Notes under the pieces: generated by a model | Told to the model about the DNA's origin: nothing | Database searches by the model: none | Seen by the model: the letters and a program-made list of their open reading frames with translations, nothing else | From: Sordaria brevicollis | Taxonomy: Eukaryota > Ascomycota > Sordariomycetes > Sordariales > Sordariaceae | Length of the DNA stretch: 64,000 nucleotides | Reading direction: 5' to 3' | NCBI GenBank assembly: GCA_033439795.1 | Contig: JAUTDP010000008.1 | Location: 2,790,001 to 2,854,000, forward strand | Shown: positions 11,635 through 23,609 of the stretch, one piece after another | How the letters are laid out: each line of letters opens with the position of its first letter | How positions within the stretch are numbered: the stretch's first letter is position 1 | Made by a program: the position numbers and the translations under genes

Positions 11635-14600
11635 ATGGAGTCAGTCGCGATACCTCCACAAGACGACCAGCAGCAGCTCGATCCCCCGGCCCGCATCTTC
11701 GAACGGCTTCGCCAAATCGCCGGCTTTGCTTGGGACGAGACCAAACCGCCATACCATTCTACCTACGACAACTGGCACGTCTTCGGAACTCGTTTTGTTT
11801 CGCCCTTTTCGACCGCCGGAACTCCGGCCCCCGCCTCTCCGGCACCATATCCTAACACGAGCCCGTCGTCTTTAGCAAAGCTAGCGCCCGGCCACCGCGC
11901 ACCTCCCCCGTCCCAGGACCGCCCAAATATTCCGGCCTCTCACAGCGATGCCGGCAGTGATCGTTCCGCCACCTCTCCTCCCACCGTTGCCCACCATGCT
12001 ACCGATGCGCCTGTTGTTGAAGAGCTCGTAGTTGCCAGAATCTCCTACCATGTCCTCCGCGAAGAGAGGGCCTACCATATCGCCAAGAGCCTCGTTTCGA
12101 CGGTTGATCCCAATGCTGAGCATATCTCGAGACCGATAGACCTCATTCGTCTGAACCCCTTGCCAGGCGATCGGGGGACTATCGTCGTGGCCATCTATGC
12201 GTATTCCGGCGAAAATTATCTGTTCAAGGTGTTGGATATGGGCCCCGCCTTCTTCTACGCCAAAAAGCACAATGACCGATGGGAGGCGCACCGCAAAGAG
12301 CATATTGTTCTCGAAGAGCCAATCTCACTGCAACACTTTCTGGATTTTGCCATAGGCGCTACCCAATGCCTGGAGATGCTTCACCATAGCCAAAGTATCG
12401 TTCATGGCGAAATACGTCCTGACGCCTTCCATTACAACCTCGAATCGAACCGAATCAAGATAACGTCTTTGGGTTCCGGCTTACGGTCCTTTGAGCATGG
12501 TCTAACAAGCACAGGCTGGTCCGCACTGTCCAAGGAGGTGGGCGCCCGCCATAAACTCCAATACATTAGTCCCGAACAGACCGGACGAATGCCCGCCGAG
12601 CCCGATACACGTACTGATATTTATTCCCTCGGAGTCCTTTTCTGGAGTCTCTTGACGCAGCAACCAGTCTTTCAAGGCGACACACCGCTCGATATCGTTC
12701 AAGGCGTTCTTGGCCGTAGGATTCCCAACGTGTCCCAGATACGAATGGATGTTCCCGACGTGATTGGTCGCATCATCCAAAAGTGCACTTCCAAAAATGT
12801 GGCCGATCGATACTTTTCAGCGAGCGGCCTCCGGCACGATCTGGTCAAGGTACAGGAGCTGCTTGGGTCCGGCGATTCCCAGGCTCTCAGGGACTTTCAG
12901 ATTGGATCTCGAGACGTATCTTCCTCCTTCCGCCTTCCCACGCTTATGATTGGCCGTGACCGCGAGCGATCCGAGCTCCTTAAAGTCATCGAGCGAGTAT
13001 CCAAGAGCCATGGGATGAACCATAAAGGTGGGGTAAATTGGGGTTCAGATGGATCTGTCTTGTCCAACGATTATGTTGACAGTGCTGAAGTCTCCAGTGA
13101 AGGCGCTAGTTCTGCCGAAGGCTTGAACAGACAGTCCGGCTCATGGGCCCTTGCTGTATCTCCAGATCCGAGAAACAGAGTCAGCCTCCCACCTTCGGCT
13201 CTGGGAACGATGTCGGTGACCGCCTCGAGCGAAACGACGTCATCGGGCACCTCAACGGGTACCTCGACTATCTCGGGAGGCAATCGACAGTCTCGCCAGT
13301 GGGAAAAGCCAGCCTTCGAAACCGCCAGCTTGAACGAGAATATCAGTTCTGATGCCTCACGGGGCAGTGGATTGCTCGAACCTACCTCAGCCATAACACG
13401 ACCGCTCGGCTCCAAATTCCGCAAACAGAAGCAAGGGAATTGCGAGGTTGTCATCATCGAGGGTACCGGCGGTCTAGGAAAAAGCTATCTGGTCCAGTCA
13501 ATACTCGCAGATGCTCGCAGAAGGGGTTATTGTGCTACTGCCAAGTTTGAAACGGCAAGGAGAACTGCTTTTGGGCCTCTTTTGCAGCTGCTATCCTCAC
13601 TCTTCCGCCAGGTTTGGGGTGAGAGAAACACCGAAACACCATTTCACCAAGCGCTCAAGCACCATGTTCGTCCTGTGTGGCCTACGTTGCACAAGATCCT
13701 TGGCCTTCCCGAGTTCCTTCTGGGCCCTCCCGATACCGTTCCCCAACGATCCAATTCCACTAGCTCGCAGGGTGGTCAGCCCGTATTGAAACGACGTGGA
13801 TCTTCTCCCGAGTTTGGTGGCAACAACATGTACCGACCTTCCTCAAAGGCGTCGACTGCCACTCAAACTCCACAAGAGTTTCTCAGGGCTGGCGCTTCGA
13901 CGCAAACTTCCCGCCTGACGAACACCTTCCTCGATGTACTGCGGATGTTCACACACTACAAATTCATTTGCTTTTGTCTCGATGACTTGCACTTTGCAGA
14001 CGACGAGTCGCAGGAGCTCATTAGCCAGATCATCGGGGCACGGATGAAAATGGTCATCATCATCACGTACCGTCCAGAAGAGATCGAGCCTGAGAGGGTC
14101 ATGAATATTCTCAGCCCACCAAAATCCGAAGAGCTGCCCCGGGGAGCAGGCGCACCGCTAATGACCAAAATCAAGCTGACACCCCTGTCAGAGGAAGACA
14201 TAATACAATACGTGTCGTCGACACTCTGCCTACCGAAGGAGGAGGTTACGCCTTTGGCTCTCGTTATTCAGTCCAAGACAGCAGGTAACCCCTTTTATAT
14301 GCGCGAGATGCTCAATGCCGGCTACAGGAAGAAGTGCATCTGGTATGACTACCTGGTTGGTGAATGGAAGTACGACTTGGACAAGCTGTTCGACCAGTTC
14401 CAAGGGGAGCAGGACTACGATGTTCTCGACACTGCCTTCATCACCCGACGTTTGAGTGAGCTGCCGCCCGCCTCGCGGTCAATACTCGCCTGGGCTGCGT
14501 TACTTGGACAAACCTTTTCGTTCGACCTTATCTGCCGGCTCATGACTGGCGAGTTCCATATCGAGGAAAACAAGGAGGACAACGGACAGCAAGAAAATGA

Positions 14601-17600
14601 TTGCTCGTACATCATACCCGCCGATGAGTCTGTTGCTGGACTTGAAGCAGCGATACAAGCCTGTATTATCGTTCCAAGCGACAGGGATGACCATTTCCGG
14701 TTTGTTCACGATCGTTACATTCAAGCCGCTGCCGCATTACAAGAGTGCAATGCTCGAAAAATGCACTTTGCCATTGCCCAAACGCTACTCAAGTATCACG
14801 CAAACGATCGCACATACAGGGACAATGCGGCCTCCCATATTTGCGAGTGTGTCGACATCATCTGTCTGCAAGTGCCTCACCGGCGTTCGTATCGGGCATT
14901 GCTTTCACGATGTGCCCAAGAAGCCTCCGTGAGCGGTGCAAGACCTACTGCGGCAAAATACTACGGCAACGCTGTCGCCCTACTACAGCCTGATCCTTGG
15001 AATGACGACGCGGGCGATTGCTCTTATGAAGAGACTCTCCAACTCTACATCCAAGCAGCCGAATGTTATCTGTACATGGGCCTTCACACCGCCGCCAACG
15101 ATTTACTCCAGACCATTCTCGCCAAGGCTAGGACGCCAGTTGACAGAGCCCCAGCCTGGGTACTGCAGTCACGAATCTTTGCTCAGGGTGGAAACTCCGA
15201 ACAGGCACTGGACTCACTCCGGTTGTGCTTGAAGGCGTTGGGTGTATGCTTCGATGACGACCCCTCCCTTGAGAAGTGCGATGCACAGTTCGAGCGCCTG
15301 TCTGTACGGATACAAACAGCGGACCGCAAAGAAATGGTCAACCCGCCCAGAACGGAAGACATCACTCTTGCATCCCTCGGTGCCGTCCTGACCGAGACTG
15401 TTAGTGCCGGGTGGTGGAGTAACTGTCTGTACTTCTACCAGCTTTCCCTCTCTATGATGGAGCTTCACCTGGAGAAAGGCTCATTTCCGCAGTCCGGGCT
15501 GGCTTTCCTCTTTCTGGCAATCATTGCCCTATCCAGGTTCAACATGGTGCAGTTCACTGTTGAACTGGCAAGCATCTTCTTGGAGTTGCTAGAGAAGTAT
15601 CGCGAGCCCTATTCCATGGCTCGAGGATACATGATTTATGCCAACTTCGTCGGCCACGTTCAGTTTCCGCTTGGCGCTATTGCTAACCAACTTGACGCAT
15701 CGGTCGAGTATGCCGCTGCTGTGGGAGACCGGATATCTGCTATTCTTAGCTTCGGTCTGGCTGCACAGCTCAAATTCTTTGCCAGCGAAAATCTTTCCGA
15801 TCTTGAGGCCTTCTGCCAGTACGGCTGTGAGGAGGTACCGAACTGGCATCTGGACACTCGTGGCGGCGCACTTCTCATCGCCATTCGACAGGCCTGCCGT
15901 GCCTTACAAGGAAAGACGCAAGTGATAGATCCGTATGAGGTCATGAGCGACGAACAACATAGGACCTCATCTTACAAGTCCTGGCTCGCAGACAAAGCCA
16001 GCGGAGACCGGACGCTTCTCTTCTACGAGTCCATCGAGATTGTACCGCTCTTCTTGTATGGGCATTATGAGCGAGCCATCGAGATTGGAGAGTCTTGTCA
16101 CAAGAACGGCAAGATGATCTGGTCGGCAAGAAATACAAAGCTTGCGCAGTGGATCTACGCGCTCTCTTTGGCGGCTGTGATTCTTCGCGAACAGCAAGAC
16201 CCACGACGTCTGGCGGAAGATGAAGAGAAGTTTAAGTTTCGGGTGGAGGAGACGATTGAGAAGATGGACGAGTTGAACAAAGAGCTCAAAGCTTGGCAGG
16301 CAGTCAATAACGTCAACTACCTGGCTTGGTCGAAGCTGCTTGACGCTCAGATATCCGAGATCCGTGGCCAGTATGGAGATGCCATTCGGCAGTACGAAGA
16401 AGCGTTGGATCATGCCTCAGAACATAATTTTCTCTTCGAAGAGGCCCTGGGCAATTACCTGATGGCCAGCGTCTTCATTCGCCACAAGGGCAGACGTTCT
16501 GCTCGGTCCGCCCTTCGCGACTCTATCGCCCTCTACCGTCAACTTGGTGCCACAGGCATTGCCGACCTTATCGAAAGCGGACACAGTCTCTTACTACATG
16601 GCCCCATGCGCAACCCTCGCACAGTTGATGCTGGCGTCCAGACCGATTTCACTGGCGACGCCGCGTCTGTTCAATATCGGGCAGTGGATGAAGAAGGTTT
16701 GGAGGAAGAGGAGGAGACGGCACAGGCTGCGGTGGCAGCGCTGAAAGGGGAACGCATGACGGCGTGGAGAGGCTCAATGCAGCCGGAGGCTGGGGTTGGC
16801 TTGCCAGCACTTGATATGATCGATCTGCACGCGATTCTGGTCTCATCGCAGGTCATCTCTTCGGTGTTGAGGGTCGATGAGCTTCTCAAGACCATGTGCG
16901 ACGTGATCTTGCAGACGTGCAGCGGGTCCGCTACCCTGGCGGCTTTGGTGGTGCACGAGGACGAGAAGGGGAAGGATGGGTCACCGTTGTGTGTTGCTGC
17001 GAGTGGTGATCCCGATAAAGGAGCTGAGGCGCACATTCCCGGCATTCCTCTCAGCGGAACCGACCTCGTTGCAGAGAATGTTATTCTGTACTGCTCTCGC
17101 TTTCGTGAGGTGGTCTTCCTCCGGGATCTTGTGAGCGACGAGCGGTTCGGCAACGTCAGTGAAAGTTGGCTTCGGAGGAACCCTAACAGCAAAGCGGTGA
17201 TTGCCATTCCCATTTTGCATGGTTCTGAAAATCCACTCCTTGGTGTTCTGTACCTCGAAGGTGTTCCCGGTTCGTTCACAGATCGCAACGTCACTGTTCT
17301 GCAGCTGCTCGTCAACCAGATCGGCATCAGTTACTCCAACGCGCTGGCCATGAAAGCTGTTGAAAAGGTCTCGGCCGAGAACGTTTCCATGGTTGCTCTC
17401 CAGAAGCGTGCCTTGGCCAAAGCGGTTGAAGCGGAAACTAAAGCCAGAAATGCCGAAGCAGAGGCCATCCGGAACGTCAAGCTTGCCGAGGAAGCAGCGA
17501 AGGCCAAGTCCATTTTCCTTGCCAACGTCTCCCACGAGCTGCGCACGCCACTCAATGGTGTCATTGGAAACTCGGAGCTCCTCAGGGATAGCAACTTGAA

Positions 17601-18912
17601 CAAGGAGCAACTGGAGATGGCCGACTCAATACGCGTGTCGGCAGATCTGCTTCTCACTGTCATCAACGACATTCTGGACTTTTCAAGGATGGAGGCAGAC
17701 AAGATGAAACTCTACATCATCGCGTTCAACCCAGAGGAGATGGTTCGTGAGGTCGTCCGCGCAGCATCATACAGCAACAAGGAAAAGACTCGCAAGAAGA
17801 ACGTCAAGATCGTTCACGACATCAATCTTCCTCCCATGCTGATCTACGGCGACCCCATTCGTCTTCACCAGGTCCTTGGCAACCTCATCGGAAACAGTCT
17901 CAAGTTTACAGAGGATGGCTCCATTACCATCGGGGCCAAGGTGGACTCTGAAACCACAGAGAAGGCGACGCTGACGTTCTGGGTCAAGGACACCGGCATT
18001 GGCATTTCACCTCAGCAACTCGACAAGCTCTTCCTCCCCTTCAGCCAGGCCGACGAGAGCACGGCGCGAAAGTACGGCGGCAGTGGCCTTGGTCTCAGTA
18101 TTTGCAAGTCATTGATCGAGTCGACCATGAAGGGCAAGATTCGTCTGGAAAGCGAGGAGAATGTGGGAACAACGGTCTGGTTCACCGTCACGTTTGACAA
18201 GGCCAAGCCGGAGGTGATGGCAGGCGACACCCAGAGTACTTCGCCCGTTCAGATGGAGCCTCCACGCGACCGCCAACCGCGGCCACTTCCTGGTGCTGTG
18301 GAGAACGGCGATGGCAGCGGACCAGGCAGCGAGAATGTTCCACGACCTTACATCGATCTCACCCATATCCCCCGCAACCAGCTTCGAATATGCATCGCCG
18401 AAGACAATTCAATCAACGCCAAGATCGCCATGCAGTATATGCACAAGCTGGGTTATCCGAATGTCGACACCTACGACAACGGCCTGAAGGCAGTTGAGGG
18501 TCTGAGGGAGAAGGCACGGCAGGGGAACCCATATCACATCATACTAATGGACGTGCAAATGCCAGTGCTGGACGGCTACGAGGCGACCAAGATGCTGAGA
18601 AACGACCCGATTGATGCTGTCCGCAAGATTCTCGTGATTGCCATGACGGCATCGGCCATTCAAGGCGATCGCGAGAAATGTCTCGCCGCGGGCATGAACG
18701 ATTATCTCGCCAAACCGGTACGAGGGGAGCTGCTAAAGAGGAAGCTGGATACTTATCTGGGAGCAAGCGCGAGCATGAGTTTCAGTACTCAGGTTGGTCA
18801 GCCCAATGTCACTACTAACACCACTCCCACCACCACTGCCACAGCATCCACCTCTTCAACTCCCATCGCAACCCCAACAACCCCCATGACTCCCATGACC
18901 CCAGATCAATGA
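11635..18912 (+). CDS. Group X hybrid histidine kinase (pseudokinase-ATPase-GAF-HK-REC)
   Basis: This is a 2425-residue sensor kinase in one uninterrupted frame. The start is the first in-frame ATG (gcgaccATGG, good context); upstream in-frame codons are not ATG. Domains in order: Ser/Thr kinase-like fold about 130-420; P-loop ATPase with Walker A GTGGLGKS at 610-617 and a hydrophobic-DD Walker B at 783; a long helical TPR-like region about 1080-1700; GAF about 1732-1912; HisKA with phospho-His 1967 in NVSHELRTPLNG; HATPase_c with N-box 2083, DTGIGI 2119 and GSGLGL near 2149; receiver with phospho-Asp 2306 and Lys 2360; then a Thr/Pro-rich tail. The kinase-like domain reads HGE where HRD is expected (257) and SLG for DFG, so it is probably inactive. 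The architecture matches fission yeast Mak2/Mak3 and fungal group X kinases, which feed phosphorelay to stress MAPK signalling. Ligand and partners here are unknown. Confidence 0.96.
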   Translation: MESVAIPPQDDQQQLDPPARIFERLRQIAGFAWDETKPPYHSTYDNWHVFGTRFVSPFSTAGTPAPASPAPYPNTSPSSLAKLAPGHRAPPPSQDRPNIPASHSDAGSDRSATSPPTVAHHATDAPVVEELVVARISYHVLREERAYHIAKSLVSTVDPNAEHISRPIDLIRLNPLPGDRGTIVVAIYAYSGENYLFKVLDMGPAFFYAKKHNDRWEAHRKEHIVLEEPISLQHFLDFAIGATQCLEMLHHSQSIVHGEIRPDAFHYNLESNRIKITSLGSGLRSFEHGLTSTGWSALSKEVGARHKLQYISPEQTGRMPAEPDTRTDIYSLGVLFWSLLTQQPVFQGDTPLDIVQGVLGRRIPNVSQIRMDVPDVIGRIIQKCTSKNVADRYFSASGLRHDLVKVQELLGSGDSQALRDFQIGSRDVSSSFRLPTLMIGRDRERSELLKVIERVSKSHGMNHKGGVNWGSDGSVLSNDYVDSAEVSSEGASSAEGLNRQSGSWALAVSPDPRNRVSLPPSALGTMSVTASSETTSSGTSTGTSTISGGNRQSRQWEKPAFETASLNENISSDASRGSGLLEPTSAITRPLGSKFRKQKQGNCEVVIIEGTGGLGKSYLVQSILADARRRGYCATAKFETARRTAFGPLLQLLSSLFRQVWGERNTETPFHQALKHHVRPVWPTLHKILGLPEFLLGPPDTVPQRSNSTSSQGGQPVLKRRGSSPEFGGNNMYRPSSKASTATQTPQEFLRAGASTQTSRLTNTFLDVLRMFTHYKFICFCLDDLHFADDESQELISQIIGARMKMVIIITYRPEEIEPERVMNILSPPKSEELPRGAGAPLMTKIKLTPLSEEDIIQYVSSTLCLPKEEVTPLALVIQSKTAGNPFYMREMLNAGYRKKCIWYDYLVGEWKYDLDKLFDQFQGEQDYDVLDTAFITRRLSELPPASRSILAWAALLGQTFSFDLICRLMTGEFHIEENKEDNGQQENDCSYIIPADESVAGLEAAIQACIIVPSDRDDHFRFVHDRYIQAAAALQECNARKMHFAIAQTLLKYHANDRTYRDNAASHICECVDIICLQVPHRRSYRALLSRCAQEASVSGARPTAAKYYGNAVALLQPDPWNDDAGDCSYEETLQLYIQAAECYLYMGLHTAANDLLQTILAKARTPVDRAPAWVLQSRIFAQGGNSEQALDSLRLCLKALGVCFDDDPSLEKCDAQFERLSVRIQTADRKEMVNPPRTEDITLASLGAVLTETVSAGWWSNCLYFYQLSLSMMELHLEKGSFPQSGLAFLFLAIIALSRFNMVQFTVELASIFLELLEKYREPYSMARGYMIYANFVGHVQFPLGAIANQLDASVEYAAAVGDRISAILSFGLAAQLKFFASENLSDLEAFCQYGCEEVPNWHLDTRGGALLIAIRQACRALQGKTQVIDPYEVMSDEQHRTSSYKSWLADKASGDRTLLFYESIEIVPLFLYGHYERAIEIGESCHKNGKMIWSARNTKLAQWIYALSLAAVILREQQDPRRLAEDEEKFKFRVEETIEKMDELNKELKAWQAVNNVNYLAWSKLLDAQISEIRGQYGDAIRQYEEALDHASEHNFLFEEALGNYLMASVFIRHKGRRSARSALRDSIALYRQLGATGIADLIESGHSLLLHGPMRNPRTVDAGVQTDFTGDAASVQYRAVDEEGLEEEEETAQAAVAALKGERMTAWRGSMQPEAGVGLPALDMIDLHAILVSSQVISSVLRVDELLKTMCDVILQTCSGSATLAALVVHEDEKGKDGSPLCVAASGDPDKGAEAHIPGIPLSGTDLVAENVILYCSRFREVVFLRDLVSDERFGNVSESWLRRNPNSKAVIAIPILHGSENPLLGVLYLEGVPGSFTDRNVTVLQLLVNQIGISYSNALAMKAVEKVSAENVSMVALQKRALAKAVEAETKARNAEAEAIRNVKLAEEAAKAKSIFLANVSHELRTPLNGVIGNSELLRDSNLNKEQLEMADSIRVSADLLLTVINDILDFSRMEADKMKLYIIAFNPEEMVREVVRAASYSNKEKTRKKNVKIVHDINLPPMLIYGDPIRLHQVLGNLIGNSLKFTEDGSITIGAKVDSETTEKATLTFWVKDTGIGISPQQLDKLFLPFSQADESTARKYGGSGLGLSICKSLIESTMKGKIRLESEENVGTTVWFTVTFDKAKPEVMAGDTQSTSPVQMEPPRDRQPRPLPGAVENGDGSGPGSENVPRPYIDLTHIPRNQLRICIAEDNSINAKIAMQYMHKLGYPNVDTYDNGLKAVEGLREKARQGNPYHIILMDVQMPVLDGYEATKMLRNDPIDAVRKILVIAMTASAIQGDREKCLAAGMNDYLAKPVRGELLKRKLDTYLGASASMSFSTQVGQPNVTTNTTPTTTATASTSSTPIATPTTPMTPMTPDQ

Positions 18913-19525
18913 GACCAGCCATTTCTTGGCATCCGAGAGTTGTGGTGTGCGAGTGCTTAAATCTGACGCCTCAGCTCGTGAACAGCGTTTCCTCGAACGG
19001 CGCTTCGCACAAAGACCCGGAAGTCCCCAACCCATCAACCCCGGCAACAGCAGTTCCAACAAAAAAGACGTTGACTCTCCACTTTCCTCGCCCCTACCAC
19101 CTCCTCTGGCTGATAACACCGCTGCTTCTGCTTCCACTATCAAAATCGGAGTGGGATCCGCTGCGGCTTCTCTTCGAGAGGTGGCGGCAAGCAAGGTGAG
19201 CGGTGGCGGCGACTCATTACCATCTTCACCCCAACTCCTCCCTCTCGGCGGCAGCAAGAACAACAACAGTCACCGAAGGGGCGGCTCGCACGATATCCGT
19301 CTCCTTCGTCCTTCAGAGTCCGCGACAAGCCTCAGTAACGTCACAAACACCAGTGGTGGAAACAGCAGCAAGAGCAACAGCAGCAGCAAAAAGACTTCGT
19401 TGGACAGGCCTTTATCCTCGCCATCTTCGGCATCGAGCGAGCGGCGGGGATCAATGCCGGACTTGGCGGCTGGCGGTGGTGTTGACAAGCGGCAGCCTAA
19501 GAAGCTGGTGAAGGCTAGGAAGTGA
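18911..19525 (+). other. Ser-rich open frame after the kinase stop, no ATG start
   Basis: Directly overlapping the kinase TGA, the +1 frame stays open for about 200 codons and ends TAG-free until the stop at 19523-19525. The translation is Ser/Pro/Asn-rich with motifs such as ERRGSMPDLA and a basic end (KKLVKARK). It looks more like coding sequence than its surroundings but has no ATG near its start. It could be a last exon reached by an unrecognised intron, a frameshift-separated tail (in the genome or from a sequencing error), or chance in 3' UTR. I found no convincing splice pair. Confidence 0.3.
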
Positions 19526-20396
19526 TCTTGCTATCTTCCCATTTGCTCATCTTCTTCATCTAATCTCATGCATTCGGTGGGCTGGAGAAAAAAAGTATTG
19601 TCAAGGGTCACCAGATTTTCTGTGAGAGGATTCAAGGAAACGGGGTTGGTGGAATGAGCAGGCATTTTGGCTGGTGGCTATTGGGGGTTTGCACGGCTCA
19701 GGAAGAGGGCGGGGAGAATAGGCATGTACCATAGAAAAGAAGAAGGAGGAGTGGTGGTTCGGAAGTTAGACATGTCATTTCACTCATCATGCGGAGGTGT
19801 ATAAGAAAGAAAAGGAAAGGGGTGAGGGCGAAAGGAGAAAGCCGGGATATAGGTTGACATTAGATCATTTGGGTTGGGGATAATAGGTATGGCTACGTAT
19901 AGGAAGCATTTGCGAAATGAGAGATGGATGGATGTACGTACATATTCCATCCCGGCTGATATCCCGAACGTGCGTTCACACCAGCGGTGCAGCGAAAAGG
20001 ATGTATGTATGGGGATAGTTTGTAGGCCGCTGGATCAAAACCTTTATTCCGCTACACCCTTTTAATACAGCTCTTCCTTCCTTTTCTTCCTTGTCAAATA
20101 TAGCATTTCAACCATACGACTGCACCCTTTGCTATACTCGTGCAGACCCGTTACACTTGGACAAGTTTTTCTGCCTCAATGGAAAAAGGAAAGAACGAAG
20201 AAGCAAACACCTGAGCAGGTTTTTTTTGACAATCGATGTCTCAAGAGATGCTGCTGACAAGAGAGAGAGCACCGATGGTCATTAGTTTCAGGGAAAGCAG
20301 GTCCCTGGGAGGTCTTGCTTATTCTATATTTCTGTTGACCTCGGTCCCGATATGGTGACATTCTCTCGAAGTTCTCCATTCTTTGTTCTTTCTTTC

Positions 20397-20431
<35 letters not shown>

Positions 20432-23400
20432 CCTCGTTGCAATTTCTTCTCCCTTGCTGCTCTTCGTCTCTTTTCTTCTCCAAACGGCCGTGATCTACTG
20501 CACTGTTTCGTCCATGGTTAGGTATCGAACTCTACTCCATGCACCCCAATGACTCCCTTTAAGTTCTTGCTTTCTTGAACTGTTCCCAACCCTTTCCTTC
20601 CTTGCATTGAGCCGCATCATAAACGAGCAAGCACGACAGCCGCCTCTTTTCTAGCGCTACAGTGTCAACATCATCTGATGATTCAATACAGTTGTCATAT
20701 TGCAGATGTTTCGTGACCCTTGTCATTCATCTTCGTCCGAAGAAAGCAACCCGAACGGTTACCAACCGCAACGAGAAACCCCCAGCAATACCTATGCCTC
20801 CGAAACCACCATTCTCATAGCTGGTTATCGATGAGCAGGGCATCATGCCAGAAAACAACGTTCAATAAAACCTTGACCTCGGCTTGTGCATAAGAGCGAC
20901 TCGGGCTCAACTCGGCAACAAACTGGCGGTAAGTGTGCATTCAGGAACGCGGATAGCCGCGTGAACAATATACCCAAACATGCGGTTGAGACTCGAAGCG
21001 AAAGGGACCGCATTTTTTACCTTTCCTCATCTTGAAAGCCCTTATCCGAACCCTGCCTACTGTACTATTCATTTATGTATGCTTGCTCGAGAAGAGGCGA
21101 AATATGTAGGGAGCCGTTCTCACGGTGAAGGATCTACACATGTATGTAGGTGTTCTCGAACTCGGTCTTTCCATGACCTTGCCGTATTCGGTGCGAGATT
21201 TCTTTGGTACATTAAATTGTAGACGGGTCTCTGGTCCGCTCAGTTGGGACAGAGGTTAGAACTACAGCTAATCAAAACATCAGGGATGTTAGTTGGGAAG
21301 TAAATGCCCTTGTCCATACTGGCTGGACCATGAAACTGACTTGAGGTATGAGATTATAAACTACTTTGCATGACTCCTACTGTCTAGCTTTATTTCTCGG
21401 ATGGAAGTTATACGTAAGATCTACCGGCCGGCTAGAACGAGGCACCGAAAAGGTTTTGTGTGTACCACACACATTTACACTTCGGTATTTCTCGATCAAG
21501 GAACCTCAATTGTTCAAAGAGCTGGCATCGGCCGTGATACTCAGGCGGCTTGTTGAGGATGTTTTATTGAGGCTGTACATACTTAGCCACTGATTTATGA
21601 CACTCTGATGGCCTTTCCTAACGTCTAGTCAACAGAAGAAGACGAGGGAGGTTCTAGAAGTAGGTGATTCGATTTCCCTTTCGGATTATGGCTAGAACTC
21701 CAAAGTAAACCTGGCACCTCTTCAAACTTAATGACACAACGTGTAGAATGATACGGTGTCGGAATGCTTGCTCACTCATATGATCTATCGAATCTGCTCA
21801 TAAATTTGACCGGACAGACTACACTCAGTATCTCGGCGTATTTATAATGCTTCATTACACCGGTACCAGTTCAACGTTGGCGATCTATGCCGATATGCGT
21901 AGACTCGTGATGAAAAATGAGTCTCAACGACCATCCACTTCGGCACGAAGCCTCAGCCAGGCACAAGTACCTTGAAAAGCCATTTACCTGGATAGATCCA
22001 GTTGAACTCCGACACAGAAAGCCAACCCATGATTCATCCCCCCTTTCTCACCTGATGCCCCTACCCTTTCAGCATTTCAACCCTCGCGGGAAGCTGAACC
22101 TTGAGGCATCAGCTGGTGCGATACGGAAAAACAAAGAACCCGCTGGATAGAAACGACGGGGACACGAAACAGGAAGCAATACTGGAGCTACTGCGGGTGT
22201 AGCAAGGTTGGGGATAGTATGGTGTTCAGGGTCACTGTAAGAAGGGATTCTCAATCTCATAGTTCCATAAAAAGGGTGTCACACCATTGTGACTGATCGC
22301 GCACACACGTAGAGAGCTCTTATCGAAAGGGAATAAGGATGAAAGCCCAAGTACTGACTGTAAGTGGCGATAACAGTCAGTCTGCTTAATCACTGTGTAC
22401 ATCTGCCGTTGATGATGTGGTGTGATATGGACAGAATTCGAAGAACCTTGATTTACGCTGGGATAAATCAATTCACAACATGGCTGGTTAGGAGCTTGAA
22501 AGCCATACCGAAGCTTTCGCCTCAATGGTAGTAGAAGTGATGACCAGGTTGGTCCTGTGGTTGTCTCTGGGTCAATATAGAACTGAATAAGTCCCAGCGC
22601 GGAATTCTATGCTGAAGTGCTTCTCCAGCTGCAAACATCCAGACTGCTTTGCAACCGTTTCACAGCACAATAGTGCAAGTCTCACAGCCAGCGTGGAGTA
22701 CAAGTTCCGACTGCCGCTGGGCATATTCTCTGTATACTGATTAAGTGGTGAGTTGTCGTCTTGTTTCTGAAACGGTTGTTGGGAGGTGCGCTGCTTACAC
22801 CAGGGACCAAGATGTCACTGGAGAGAGAACAACCAGCGAAGGCTAAAAGCTCAAGGACTGACCTGGCTTCTTTTCAGTTTCGATAAAGTTGTCCGCCTAA
22901 GAGGGTGTGTATGTGCGAAAGGGCTTTCACAGCTGGCGTCCATACACACAGATGGACGATAAATGCCACCCTCCTTCATCGCGCACCACACGCTTGTGCA
23001 CAGTTTCGGGGCTATGTTCGATAACGGCTACGGCTGTCGCTGAACAGACGGCAAATATGCGCCCACGGGTGATCGCAGCTTTTTGGTGGCTCTGGCTCAA
23101 AGGTTGATCCGGCTACAGAGGAGAGAAAGGAGGAGTCAAGGTGAGGTAGAGTCATCCCCTCTTCCATTGGAAACATGCCTTTCCGCACACACACACGCAC
23201 GACTCCGTAAACACACTTGTGACTTCCAAGTGTATATCGAATGGTATCCACGGAGGTGCTGGTGATCACCGCGGTCCCGCAGGTATGCGACGGAACAAAG
23301 CGACAGGCTCGGGAAGAGAGCGGCATACACGGACCCGGCTATGCTGCATGATAATCATCTGTGTCTCACAAGATGAAACTGTGAGGTTATGGCAGTTTGC

Positions 23401-23609
23401 CTTGGCGTCCGCATGGAAATGCTGAAGGCTGTCGACACAGGAAGAATGTGCAGGGACAAAAGAGAGTGTCATTATCCACTCTATGGTGTCCCTCCTTGAG
23501 ATCGGCGGGAAACTGCAGTTTCTCTCCTGTATCGCAGAGGCACCAACCCGACCGGATCGAGACCAACACCCGTGTGCTAGTATTACCGTAACCAGCTTGG
23601 TATTGAAAT
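19526..23609. other. Gene-poor intergenic stretch up to the transposon block
   Basis: The first few hundred bases presumably include the 3' UTR of the histidine kinase. Beyond that only short frames without domains occur. Base composition is normal and CpA sites are retained, so RIP has not acted here. A pyrimidine tract lies at 20385-20432 and a short CA run near 23187-23201. Confidence 0.5.
20385..20432 (+). repeat. Pyrimidine microsatellite (TTTTC)n with a T-run
   Basis: Five or so tandem copies of ttttc are followed by a run of about 18 T. It is a simple-sequence tract with no gene assigned. Confidence 0.9.

Noticed and set aside
11192..11752. 186-codon minus-strand frame overlapping the kinase start
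   Set aside because: Low-complexity translation, antisense to the leader and N-terminus of a clear gene, no domain.
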